11,360 nt of DNA from SCUN01 sp964343975 (lineage in GTDB: Bacteria > Acidobacteriota > Vicinamibacteria > Vicinamibacterales > SCN-69-37): positions 1 to 11,360 of the forward strand of contig CAYFLU010000105.1 in assembly GCA_964343975.1 (NCBI GenBank), written 5' to 3'. The notes under the pieces were generated by a model. That model ran no database searches, was not told the DNA's origin, and saw only the letters and a program-made list of their open reading frames with translations. The translations under genes and the position numbers were made by a program. Below, one piece after another: positions 1 through 6,346 of the stretch (position 1 is its first letter; every line of letters begins with the position of its first letter).

Positions 1-1
1 C

Positions 2-148
2 GCGTCCACGGGCAACCCCGACTACTTCAATGAAGACCTCGCGCGGTACCGCGCGCTGTCTGCCAATGACATCACTGCCGCCGTGCGCCGCTGGCTCCCG
101 GCCGACAAACGGCTGGAATTTTCCGTGCTGCCGGCGCCCAAGAAATAG
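2..148 (+). CDS. M16 family zinc peptidase, C-terminal end (partial)
   Basis: Only the last 48 codons are present, running in from the left edge and ending at TAG 146-148. The peptide begins ASTGNPDYFNEDLARYRALS and includes SANDITAAVRRWLP and RLEFSVLPA. This is the usual end of the second M16 domain: a helix with the pattern 'DI..A..++WL', followed by the last beta strand. The next gene is an M16 subunit without the zinc motif. By analogy with two-gene M16B peptidases, this truncated gene is therefore expected to be the catalytic HxxEH subunit, but the active-site part lies outside the window and cannot be checked. Family assignment from 48 residues is fairly safe; the catalytic role is inference. 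Confidence 0.75.
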   Translation, partial: ASTGNPDYFNEDLARYRALSANDITAAVRRWLPADKRLEFSVLPAPKK

Positions 149-152
149 GTTC

Positions 153-211
153 GGGCGGACCTGAAGGTCCGCCCCTCCAATTGTGGAGCCCTGGACCTTC
201 AGGTCCAGGGC
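153..211. repeat. Pair of mirror-image REP-like hairpins between the two M16 genes
   Basis: Two perfect hairpins sit side by side in the 82-base gap. Hairpin 1 has arms GGGCGGACC (153-161) and GGTCCGCCC (166-174) around a TGAA loop. Hairpin 2 has arms CCCTGGACC (189-197) and GGTCCAGGG (202-210) around a TTCA loop, with one more G-C pair (188/211). The cores, GGACCTGAAGGTCC (157-170) and GGACCTTCAGGTCC (193-206), are exact reverse complements of each other, so the two units lie in opposite orientation like a BIME made of REP units. The cores can also pair with each other over 14 bp, which excludes the separate hairpins. There is no T-run, so a classic intrinsic terminator is unlikely. A role in mRNA stability or REP-type mobility is inference. 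Confidence 0.7.
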
Positions 212-230
212 ACAACACGAAGGAACTGCA

Positions 231-1664
231 ATGAAGAAGACACTGCTCCTGTTCACCGCCCTGCTGATCGCCGCGCCGTCACTCACGGCACAGCAAGGTC
301 CCGACCGTTCGAAGGCACCCGCCCTTGGCGCCGCGCCGTCACTGAAGCTGCCGCCGATCGTGAAGCGCACGCTGGCCAACGGCCTGCCCGTGTGGATCGT
401 CGAGATGAAGAAAGTGCCGCTCATCGACGTCACACTCGTCGTCAAGTCGGGCGCCTCGGCAGATCCGACCGGTAAGTACGGCCTCGCCAACGTCACCGCC
501 GACATGCTCGACGAAGGCGCCGGCACGCGCACCGCGCTCGACATCGCGGATCAGATCGCCTATCTCGGCGGCTCACTCCGCACGAACAGCGACTGGGACG
601 CCTCCACCGTGAACCTCCACCTGCCCGTGTCGAAGATCGACGACGGCCTCGCGCTCATGGGCGACGTGGCGCTGCGGCCGACGATGGCGCCGGCGGAGTT
701 CGAGCGCATGAAGAAGACGCGGCTCACGGCGATCCTGCAGGGCCGCGACAATGCGTCCACGCTGGCGGCCCTCACGTTCGCGAAGGTGCTCTACGGCGCG
801 AACCACCGCTACGGCTGGCCGGCAAACGGCACGGAAGCGTCGCTGAACGCCATCACGCCGGCGGACATCAAGGCGTTCCACGCGAAGGTGTATCAGCCGT
901 CCAACGCGCTACTCATCGTCGTCGGCGACGTCACGGCGGCGCAGGTGCTGCCGAAGCTCGAGAAGCAGTTCGGCGCGTGGAAGAACACCGCGCCGGTGGC
1001 GAAGGTCACCGTGCCGGCCGCGCCGGCGCCGGCGCCGCGCACCGTGTATCTCGTGGACAAGAAGGGCGCCGCGCAGTCGCAGATCCGCATCGGCCTTGTG
1101 GGTGTGGCGCGCAGCACGCCCGACTTCTACACACTCGACGTGGTGAACACGATCCTCGGCGGATCGTTCACCTCGCGGCTCAACCAGAACCTGCGCGAAG
1201 TGCACGGCTACGCGTACGGCGCGAGCTCGTCGTTCACGATGCGAATGACACCCGGCCCGTTCCAGGCGGCCGCCGGCGTGCAGACCGACAAGACCACGGA
1301 ATCGCTGCGCGAGTTCTTCAAGGAGCTCGACGGCATCCGTCAGCCGATCGACGCGACGGACCTCGCGCGCGGCAAGAACTATCAGGCGCTCGGCTTCCCG
1401 CAGGGCTTCGAGACGCTCAGCGGCGTGGCCGGTCAGCTCGCCGAGATGGCCGTCTACGGTCTGCCCGACGCGTACTTCAACGAGTACGTCGGCAAGATCC
1501 AGGCGGTGACGAGCGCGCAGGCGCAGGCGGCTGCGGGCAAGTACATCCTCCCCGACAAGTTCGCAATCGTCGTGGTCGGCGACCTCGCGAAGATCGAGAA
1601 GGGCATTCGCGACGCGAGCTTCGCGCCCGTGAAGGTGCTCACCGTGGACGAGGTCATCAAATAA
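231..1664 (+). CDS. M16 family peptidase-like subunit, zinc motif lost (processing-peptidase partner)
   Basis: This 477-residue protein has a Sec signal peptide (MKKTLLLFTALLIAAPSLTA, cleavage expected near residue 20) and two M16 domains (about 40-250 and 265-470) joined by an Ala/Pro linker near residues 261-270. Where catalytic M16 enzymes carry HxxEH, this one reads N87-V-T-A-D91 inside GLANVTADMLDEG, so it cannot bind zinc in the usual way. The C-terminal domain keeps the SRLNQNLREVHGYAYG segment (R322, Y327/Y329), which in M16B partner subunits supplies the Arg/Tyr that contact substrate. It is most likely the non-catalytic half of a heterodimer with the preceding gene. ATG 231 is chosen over in-frame GTG 183 because GAAGGA (219-224) lies 6 bases upstream and the signal peptide begins exactly there; GTG 183 lies just before hairpin 2. 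Confidence 0.9.
   Translation: MKKTLLLFTALLIAAPSLTAQQGPDRSKAPALGAAPSLKLPPIVKRTLANGLPVWIVEMKKVPLIDVTLVVKSGASADPTGKYGLANVTADMLDEGAGTRTALDIADQIAYLGGSLRTNSDWDASTVNLHLPVSKIDDGLALMGDVALRPTMAPAEFERMKKTRLTAILQGRDNASTLAALTFAKVLYGANHRYGWPANGTEASLNAITPADIKAFHAKVYQPSNALLIVVGDVTAAQVLPKLEKQFGAWKNTAPVAKVTVPAAPAPAPRTVYLVDKKGAAQSQIRIGLVGVARSTPDFYTLDVVNTILGGSFTSRLNQNLREVHGYAYGASSSFTMRMTPGPFQAAAGVQTDKTTESLREFFKELDGIRQPIDATDLARGKNYQALGFPQGFETLSGVAGQLAEMAVYGLPDAYFNEYVGKIQAVTSAQAQAAAGKYILPDKFAIVVVGDLAKIEKGIRDASFAPVKVLTVDEVIK
1650..1664 (+). promoter_or_regulatory. Shine-Dalgarno and ATAA stop/start overlap
   Basis: GAGG at 1650-1653 is followed by 7 bases and then ATAA. TAA (1662-1664) ends the M16 gene. The flavoprotein frame reads ATA AGC GCC GCG GTC, so an ATGA in this place would give the textbook coupled overlap and an N-terminus of MSAAVVVIGAGAAGL. 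The site therefore looks like a translational-coupling junction with one G-to-A change at 1663 that keeps the upstream stop but spoils the downstream start. Confidence 0.6.
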
Positions 1665-2878
1665 GCGCCGCGGTCGTTGTCATTGGCGCCGGCGCGGCGG
1701 GGCTCGTCGCGTCGGCGTTCGCCAGCACGCCGGAGGCCCCGGCGCTGCTGATCGAGCGCACGTCGGATGGCGGGCGCAAGATCCTCATCAGCGGCGGCGG
1801 ACGATGCAATGTGCTGCCGGCGGCCCTCGAGCCCGAGCGGTTCATCACCACATCCCCGGCGCACCTCCTGCGTCAGATGCTGCGCGCGTGGCCGCTCGAT
1901 CATCAGCAGCAGTTCTTCGAAGACACGCTCGGCGTGCCGCTCACGTTCGAAGCGGAATCACGGAAGTACTTCCCGGCCAGCCATCGCGCGCGTGACGTGC
2001 GCGACGCGCTGGTGGCGCACGCGCGCGAGCGAGGCGTCGAGATCCGCAGCGGCACCACGGTCACCGCACTCGAACGGGAGGACGACGGCTGGCGCGTGGT
2101 CACTGACAGAGGCGAGATCCGTGCACGTGCCGTGATCCTCGCCACTGGCGGCCTGTCGGTGCCGAAGACCGGCAGCGACGGCACGGGCCTCCGCATCGCC
2201 GAAGCGCTTGGCCATACCGTGCACCCGCTCTACCCTGCGCTGACGCCGCTCGTGGCCGCCACGCCGATCCATGCGGCGCTCTCGGGCCTGGCCGTGCCGG
2301 TGCGGATGCGCGTGAAGACGGCGGCGCGCACCCGCGTCGTCGAAGGCGCGCTGCTCTTCACCCATCGCGGCTACAGCGGCCCGGCCGCCCTCGACGCGAG
2401 CACGCCCGGCGCGACGTATCACGTGCGGTGGGGCGAGCTCGATCGCGACGCCTGGGAGCCGCTGCTGCTCCACGGTGTCGGCCAGGTGTCGTCGCTCATC
2501 GGCGCGTCGCTGCCGCAGCGGCTGGCCGACCAGCTCGTGGACGAAGCCGGCGTGCCGCCGTCGCGCAAGCTGCACGAGCTGCGTCGCGGTGAACGATTGA
2601 AACTGTTGGAGTTACTGACAGACTACACGCTGCCGGTGAGCGGCACGGAGGGCTTCGAGAAGGCGGAAGTCACCGGTGGCGGCGTGGCACTCGACGAAGT
2701 GGACCGGCACACGCTCGAAAGCCGCAAGGCGCCCGGCGTCTTCCTGTGCGGCGAGATGCTCGATGCGTACGGTCCGATCGGCGGCCACAACTTCGCGTGG
2801 GCGTGGGCGACCGGTCGCGCCGCTGGACTCGGTGCGGTTTCCCGCTACAATCGCGGGCATGTCCCAATCCAGACGTGA
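1661..2878 (+). CDS. BaiN/HI0933-family NAD(P)/FAD-dependent oxidoreductase, no canonical start codon
   Basis: A flavoprotein of about 405 residues, the normal length for the HI0933/BaiN family; the substrate is unknown. Visible motifs (counting codon 1661 as 1) are the FAD-binding GAGAAG at 9-14, the family signature SGGGRCN at 44-50, ATGG at 161-164, and a C-terminal FAD-closing block with EVTGGG, GEMLD and GPIGGHNFAWAWATG (about 336-386). The reading frame is intact, but no ATG, GTG or TTG lies at a sensible place: the first in-frame candidate downstream, at the NVLP segment, would remove the whole Rossmann strand and the signature. The best start is ATA 1661, overlapping the TAA of the M16 gene as ATAA, with GAGG (1650-1653) 7 bases upstream. 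The 3' end overlaps the next gene by 20 bases. Function class is secure; the start is unusual. Confidence 0.85.
   Translation: MSAAVVVIGAGAAGLVASAFASTPEAPALLIERTSDGGRKILISGGGRCNVLPAALEPERFITTSPAHLLRQMLRAWPLDHQQQFFEDTLGVPLTFEAESRKYFPASHRARDVRDALVAHARERGVEIRSGTTVTALEREDDGWRVVTDRGEIRARAVILATGGLSVPKTGSDGTGLRIAEALGHTVHPLYPALTPLVAATPIHAALSGLAVPVRMRVKTAARTRVVEGALLFTHRGYSGPAALDASTPGATYHVRWGELDRDAWEPLLLHGVGQVSSLIGASLPQRLADQLVDEAGVPPSRKLHELRRGERLKLLELLTDYTLPVSGTEGFEKAEVTGGGVALDEVDRHTLESRKAPGVFLCGEMLDAYGPIGGHNFAWAWATGRAAGLGAVSRYNRGHVPIQT
2824..2857 (+). promoter_or_regulatory. Sigma70-like promoter, likely giving a leaderless mRNA
   Basis: TGGACT (2824-2829, 4 of 6 matches to TTGACA), a 16-base spacer and TACAAT (2846-2851, 5 of 6 matches to TATAAT) lie inside the 3' end of the flavoprotein gene. 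Transcription would start about 7 bases past the -10, at 2858-2859, which is the A of the next gene's ATG. No Shine-Dalgarno precedes that ATG, fitting leaderless translation. The -10 also sits in the loop of a small inverted repeat, CCCGC 2841-2845 and GCGGG 2853-2857. Predicted from sequence only. Confidence 0.5.
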
Positions 2879-3803
2879 TTTTCTTGCGCTCTCTGCCGTT
2901 GGCGTCGTCGCCGGCGCGATCGGCCGTCCCGCACTCGCACGCGCGTGGCAGCAGCAACAAGCGCCACCGCAGACGTCATTCAACCCGATCCGCAACAACG
3001 TCGGCTACTTCCTCGGCGGCGGCGGCACGATCGGCTATCTGATCAACGCCAGCGGCGTCGCCGTGGTCGACACCCAGTTCGCGAACACCGCGAAGATCTG
3101 TCTCGACGGTCTCAACGAGCGGTCGAAGAATCACGGCGTCGACATCCTGCTCAACACGCATCATCACGGCGATCACACGGGCGGCAACATCGTCTTCAAG
3201 GGCATCGCGAAGGCGCACATTGCCAACAAGCGCGCGACGGAACTGCAGCAGAAGGTCTACGACGACGCGGTGAAGAACGCGTCGGCCAAGGGCGCCGCTG
3301 CGCCGGCCGAGATCCTCGTGGCGACCAAGACGTTCACCGACACCTGGACGGAAAAGCTGGGCGACGAGACGATCACGGCGAGGACCTTCACGCCGGCGCA
3401 CACGAGCGGCGACGCCGTCGTGCATTTCCAGAAGGCGAATGTCGTCCACTGCGGCGACCTGCTGTTCAACCGCCGGCATCCGGTCGTTGACCGGCCCGCC
3501 GGCGCGTCGCTCGCCAACTGGATCAAGATGACGGAAGCCATCGCGAAGACCTACGACAAAGACACCGTCTTCATCGCGGGCCATTCCGGCACGAAGTTCC
3601 CGGTGACATGCGCGCAGGCCGACCTGATGGTGATGCGCGACTACATCACCGCGCTCCTCGGCTTCGTGACGACGCAGATCAAGGCCGGCAAGTCGCGTGA
3701 TGAGATCATCGCGATCAAGGACGTGCTGAAGGGCTTCGACGACCACGGCCCCCTCACCGCCGGTCCACTGACGGCGGCGTACGACGAACTGACGGCGAAG
3801 TAA
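2859..3803 (+). CDS. Tat-exported metallo-beta-lactamase-fold hydrolase
   Basis: A 314-residue exported MBL-superfamily protein. The N-terminus MSQSRRDFLALSAVG has a twin-arginine motif (SRRDFL, residues 4-9) and a hydrophobic stretch ending near ARA (27-29), so it should cross the membrane folded, probably with metals loaded. The metal ligands are H101-x-H103-x-D105-H106 (in NTHHHGDHTGG), H181 (TPAHTSGD), D200 (CGDLLF) and H242 (AGHSG), which is a complete dinuclear zinc site. The substrate cannot be read from the sequence: the closest general type is the class-B-like or SoxH/quinoprotein-associated group rather than a proven beta-lactamase. The first 20 bases overlap the end of the flavoprotein gene, but it appears to have its own promoter with no 5' leader. 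It ends inside a hairpin shared with the convergent DinB gene. Confidence 0.88.
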   Translation: MSQSRRDFLALSAVGVVAGAIGRPALARAWQQQQAPPQTSFNPIRNNVGYFLGGGGTIGYLINASGVAVVDTQFANTAKICLDGLNERSKNHGVDILLNTHHHGDHTGGNIVFKGIAKAHIANKRATELQQKVYDDAVKNASAKGAAAPAEILVATKTFTDTWTEKLGDETITARTFTPAHTSGDAVVHFQKANVVHCGDLLFNRRHPVVDRPAGASLANWIKMTEAIAKTYDKDTVFIAGHSGTKFPVTCAQADLMVMRDYITALLGFVTTQIKAGKSRDEIIAIKDVLKGFDDHGPLTAGPLTAAYDELTAK

Positions 3804-3815
3804 AACGCCGTCAGT
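3788..3815. terminator. Hairpin between convergent genes, containing the hydrolase stop
   Basis: A perfect 10-bp stem, ACTGACGGCG (3788-3797) and CGCCGTCAGT (3806-3815), encloses an 8-base loop AAGTAAAA. The TAA of the hydrolase (3801-3803) is in the loop and the stop of the opposite DinB gene (3811-3813) is in the right arm. The symmetric position between convergent genes suggests a two-way terminator or an mRNA 3'-end protector. Neither strand has a T-run after the stem, so Rho-independent termination in the strict sense is doubtful. Confidence 0.55.
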
Positions 3816-4281
3816 AGGTCTTCAACTGCTTCAGGTGATGCACTCCGTGACCGGCCAGCGTGATGAGGAGGTCTTCCACATCAATCTGGCCGCGTTCGGG
3901 GTGCGTCACGATCTTCGACCGCTGGTCGCCTGAGAGCGCGGCCGCAAAGGCCACGTTGGCGCGGCGCATGCCATCGAACGCCGCGAAGGCCGTCGGGCCG
4001 TCCACCACGCGATCCTCCGTGCCCATCAGGTGATCCTGATCGGCCGGTTGCACCACGTAGCCGGGCACGCCCACGCCGAGGCGCAGCCGGGTGCCCATGA
4101 TCATCTCCCACTGCATCACGTGCACCATGATCTGCTGGGCCGTCCACTTACCGGGCTGCCAGGGCAGCGACCACTGCGTGGCCGTGAACCGCGGCACGAT
4201 CTGCCGGTATTCCTCCATCGATTCGCGAAGCACATCCACCGGATTGCGGCCGCCGACGTGCTGTTCGTAAGGGGTGGGCAT
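3811..4281 (-). CDS. DinB-superfamily (DinB_2-like) four-helix metalloprotein
   Basis: A cytosolic protein of 156 residues, the usual length for DinB-like four-helix bundles. The family's metal-binding histidine triad appears as H54 (helix 2, IMVHVMQWE) together with H145-x3-H149 (last helix, AGHGVHHLKQL). The segment WQPGKWTAQQIMVHVMQWE matches the family's 'W.p..W.....HL...E' pattern. Related proteins include thiol-dependent transferases and many of unknown role, so no reaction is assigned. The frame opens at a stop just before GTG 4287; ATG 4281 is preferred (MPTPYEQHVGG), though GTG 4287 cannot be excluded and no strong ribosome site is visible. It is convergent with the hydrolase (7 bases apart) and divergent from the next gene. 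Confidence 0.85.
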   Translation of the reverse strand: MPTPYEQHVGGRNPVDVLRESMEEYRQIVPRFTATQWSLPWQPGKWTAQQIMVHVMQWEMIMGTRLRLGVGVPGYVVQPADQDHLMGTEDRVVDGPTAFAAFDGMRRANVAFAAALSGDQRSKIVTHPERGQIDVEDLLITLAGHGVHHLKQLKTY

Positions 4282-4322
4282 GGCCACACTCTAGCAGGCC
4301 TCACCGCCGTCGTCGCGGGTGC

Positions 4323-4351
4323 TTGATCTCGAACGCCGCGCCCGGTACGCT
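4323..4351 (+). promoter_or_regulatory. Possible sigma70 promoter for the secreted protein gene
   Basis: TTGATC (4323-4328) and TACGCT (4346-4351) are separated by 17 bases and lie 29 bases before ATG 4381. The -35 matches the consensus at 4 of 6 and the -10 at only 3 of 6. The 99-base divergent gap 4282-4380 must hold promoters for both flanking genes; no clear minus-strand promoter for the DinB gene was found in it. Confidence 0.3.
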
Positions 4352-4380
4352 GACGCTCCGCACCTGCGGACGTGCTCCCG

Positions 4381-5148
4381 ATGCTTCACACGCTGATCGC
4401 CGGCCTTCTCCTCGCGCTCCTGCCACAGTCACCCGCGGCTCGCCTCGACGTGGGCGTGAGCGTGAGCGGCCTGGCCACCGCCGCGCCCGTGGCGCAATCC
4501 TTCGCATTGCCGAGCGGGCCAACGACGATCTACATCTACTCCGCGACGACGATCTGCTCCGCGCGCACGGTGTCGACGACGAAGCCGACCACGGCGGGCA
4601 ATGGCTGGCGCCTCGAGATCTCGCCGGCCAAATTCGATCGGCCGCTCATCGGCGTGGCGCTGAACGTCACGTGGCAGCGGCTCTGGGAGAGCCGCACGGA
4701 GCTGACCAACGGGCCCAAGCAAACGCAGCTGCTCCTCATGCAACAGGACTCGTTCGTGCCGCTCGACACGATCGATGTCGACGGCGTGCGATTCGCGCGC
4801 GAGGCGCGCACCCGACTCGAGCAGTGGCAGCCGGGACAACCGCTGCCGCCCGAGATTCAGCAGGACATGTTCGTGCAGAACATGCAGGGTATGGTTGCCG
4901 CGAGGACCGGCGACAAGATGCGGATGATCCGCGAGAACGGGTACGCGGACACGCACCCGGCCGTGATCGCCATCAACGATGAGATCGCCGCGCTGCAACG
5001 GCCACTGACCAATCGCGTGAAGACGCTGATCGCCGACCGGCTCCAGAAAATGGCGTCGGCGCCACCGGCGCCGGTCGACGGCTGCACGGCGCAGGGGATG
5101 ACACTGACGCTCGGCGTCAGCGCCCCCCGCACCGTCACGGATCGCTAG
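4381..5148 (+). CDS. Secreted or periplasmic protein of unknown function
   Basis: I do not recognise this 255-residue protein. It starts with a short signal peptide (hydrophobic 5-14, possible cleavage after SPAA near residue 20), so it is probably periplasmic. It has two cysteines, C59 and C235, that could form a disulfide between the two ends of the mature chain. Residues 20-110 look beta-rich and 135-225 helix-rich and charged (for example PPEIQQDMFVQNMQG and AVIAINDEIAALQRP). There are no further membrane helices and no catalytic motif I can name. ATG 4381 is preferred; in-frame GTG 4372 would add only three residues, and neither has a good ribosome site. A 7-bp hairpin (CTGACGC 5104-5110, GCGTCAG 5114-5120) lies near the 3' end. 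Its TAG stop shares CTAG with the convergent permease gene. Confidence 0.7.
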   Translation: MLHTLIAGLLLALLPQSPAARLDVGVSVSGLATAAPVAQSFALPSGPTTIYIYSATTICSARTVSTTKPTTAGNGWRLEISPAKFDRPLIGVALNVTWQRLWESRTELTNGPKQTQLLLMQQDSFVPLDTIDVDGVRFAREARTRLEQWQPGQPLPPEIQQDMFVQNMQGMVAARTGDKMRMIRENGYADTHPAVIAINDEIAALQRPLTNRVKTLIADRLQKMASAPPAPVDGCTAQGMTLTLGVSAPRTVTDR

Positions 5149-6335
5149 AGCTCGCGCAGCGCCGACGAGATCGGCAAGCGCGCCGCGCGGATCGCCGGCA
5201 GAATCCCGCCCACAAAGCCCATCGTCAGCGCGTAGAACAGCCCCTGAAAGAGCAGCGACGGCGTCACGCGGAACGCAAACGCCACCTGGCTGAACGTCTG
5301 GAAGTTCATCGTGGACGTCTGGTACCCGTTGAAGGCCAAAAAGCCGAGTGCACCGCCGGCGAGACCGCCGATCGCCGCAAGGGCCATCGACTCGCCGAGG
5401 ACCGAGATCAGCACCGCCGGCGTGTTGAAGCCCAGCGCGCGCAACGTCGCGATCTCGCGCGTGCGCGCAGACACGGCGGTGTTCATCGTCAGGATCGCGC
5501 CGAACACCGCGCCCATGCCCATGAGGACGGCGATCGTGTAGCCGATGCCCTTGATGAGCGCGGTCATCGTCTCCGACTGCGCCGCGTAGTAGTCGGTTTC
5601 ACGGCGCACCTGCACGTTCAACTGCGGATTGGTCGTGAGCGCAACCTTGAAGGTCTCGAAGGACGCCGGCGAGTCGAGGCGCACGAGCATCGACTGATAG
5701 GAATTGCCGCGGCGGTACACATCCTGAATCAGCTTGGCATCCGCCCACAGCTCGCTCTCGGCGGCGCTGCCCTTCGCGTCGAACACGCCGACGATCTTCA
5801 GCGTCAGCTGGCCCGACTTGATCTCGGAGTTCAGATCCAGCCCCGCGAACTGATTGAGGGCCGCGCGGCCCACGATCGCTTCGTTGGTGCCGAACTGCAG
5901 CATGCGGCCTTCGGTGATCTTCAGCTCGTCACGCACCTGGAGCGCGGCGGTGTCGATGCCACGCAACGGCACATTGGCGGGCGTGCCGGTCGAGCGCTTG
6001 TTGCGATCGATGATGACGAACAGCTCGGCGCTCGCGACCGGGCGCCGGTTGTCGAGCAACACGCCGGGCGCCTGCTTGATGATGTCGGCCTCCGCGCCGC
6101 CGATGCCGCTCGACATCTCGGAGTCGGCACCGGCGCGCAGCACGACCGCGCGCGACGGCGAGCCCGCTTCGGTCATCGCGGCCTTGAAGCCTTCACCAAT
6201 CGACAGCACGGCGACAAACACGATCACGACGCCGGCAATGCCGGCCATCGCCACGGCCGAGGAGCTCCAGCGGCGCGGAATCGTGCGGATGCTCAACAAC
6301 GTGACGGCAATCGTCTGGGTGATCCACCTGATCAT
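5145..6335 (-). CDS. ABC transporter permease, FtsX/MacB type (second of pair)
   Basis: A 396-residue permease with full FtsX/MacB architecture: one membrane helix near the N-terminus (about 26-47), a periplasmic MacB_PCD-type domain (about 50-255), then three membrane helices (about 262-285, 308-337, 361-383). The cytoplasmic segment SARTREIATLRALGFN (289-304) is the coupling region that meets the ATPase, and the end AIRAARLPISSALREL is typical. ATG 6335 lies 11 bases after the stop of the first permease, with GAGGG about 8 bases upstream, so both are one transcript. No ATP-binding gene or periplasmic adaptor lies on either side. The gene ends in a CTAG that also stops the opposite gene, and nothing follows on this strand within the window. 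Likely role is export of a small molecule or lipoprotein; the substrate is unknown. Confidence 0.88.
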   Translation of the reverse strand: MIRWITQTIAVTLLSIRTIPRRWSSSAVAMAGIAGVVIVFVAVLSIGEGFKAAMTEAGSPSRAVVLRAGADSEMSSGIGGAEADIIKQAPGVLLDNRRPVASAELFVIIDRNKRSTGTPANVPLRGIDTAALQVRDELKITEGRMLQFGTNEAIVGRAALNQFAGLDLNSEIKSGQLTLKIVGVFDAKGSAAESELWADAKLIQDVYRRGNSYQSMLVRLDSPASFETFKVALTTNPQLNVQVRRETDYYAAQSETMTALIKGIGYTIAVLMGMGAVFGAILTMNTAVSARTREIATLRALGFNTPAVLISVLGESMALAAIGGLAGGALGFLAFNGYQTSTMNFQTFSQVAFAFRVTPSLLFQGLFYALTMGFVGGILPAIRAARLPISSALREL

Positions 6336-6346
6336 GACCGCGTCCC

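Noticed and set aside
183..230. GTG 183 as the start of the second M16 gene
   Set aside because: It has no ribosome site, lies at the foot of hairpin 2, and would place 16 polar residues before an otherwise perfect signal peptide that begins at ATG 231.
1011..1045. GCC/GGC-rich repeat-like stretch
   Set aside because: It encodes the Ala/Pro linker (VPAAPAPAPR) between the two M16 domains, so it is explained by the protein.
977..1660. Upstream extension of the flavoprotein frame inside the M16 gene
   Set aside because: This part encodes an Arg/Gly-rich peptide typical of an out-of-frame reading of GC-rich coding DNA; the M16 frame is the real one here.
5104..5120. 7-bp hairpin as terminator of the secreted protein gene
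   Set aside because: It lies inside the coding region, 26 bases before the stop codon, and has no T-run; chance pairing is likely at this GC content.
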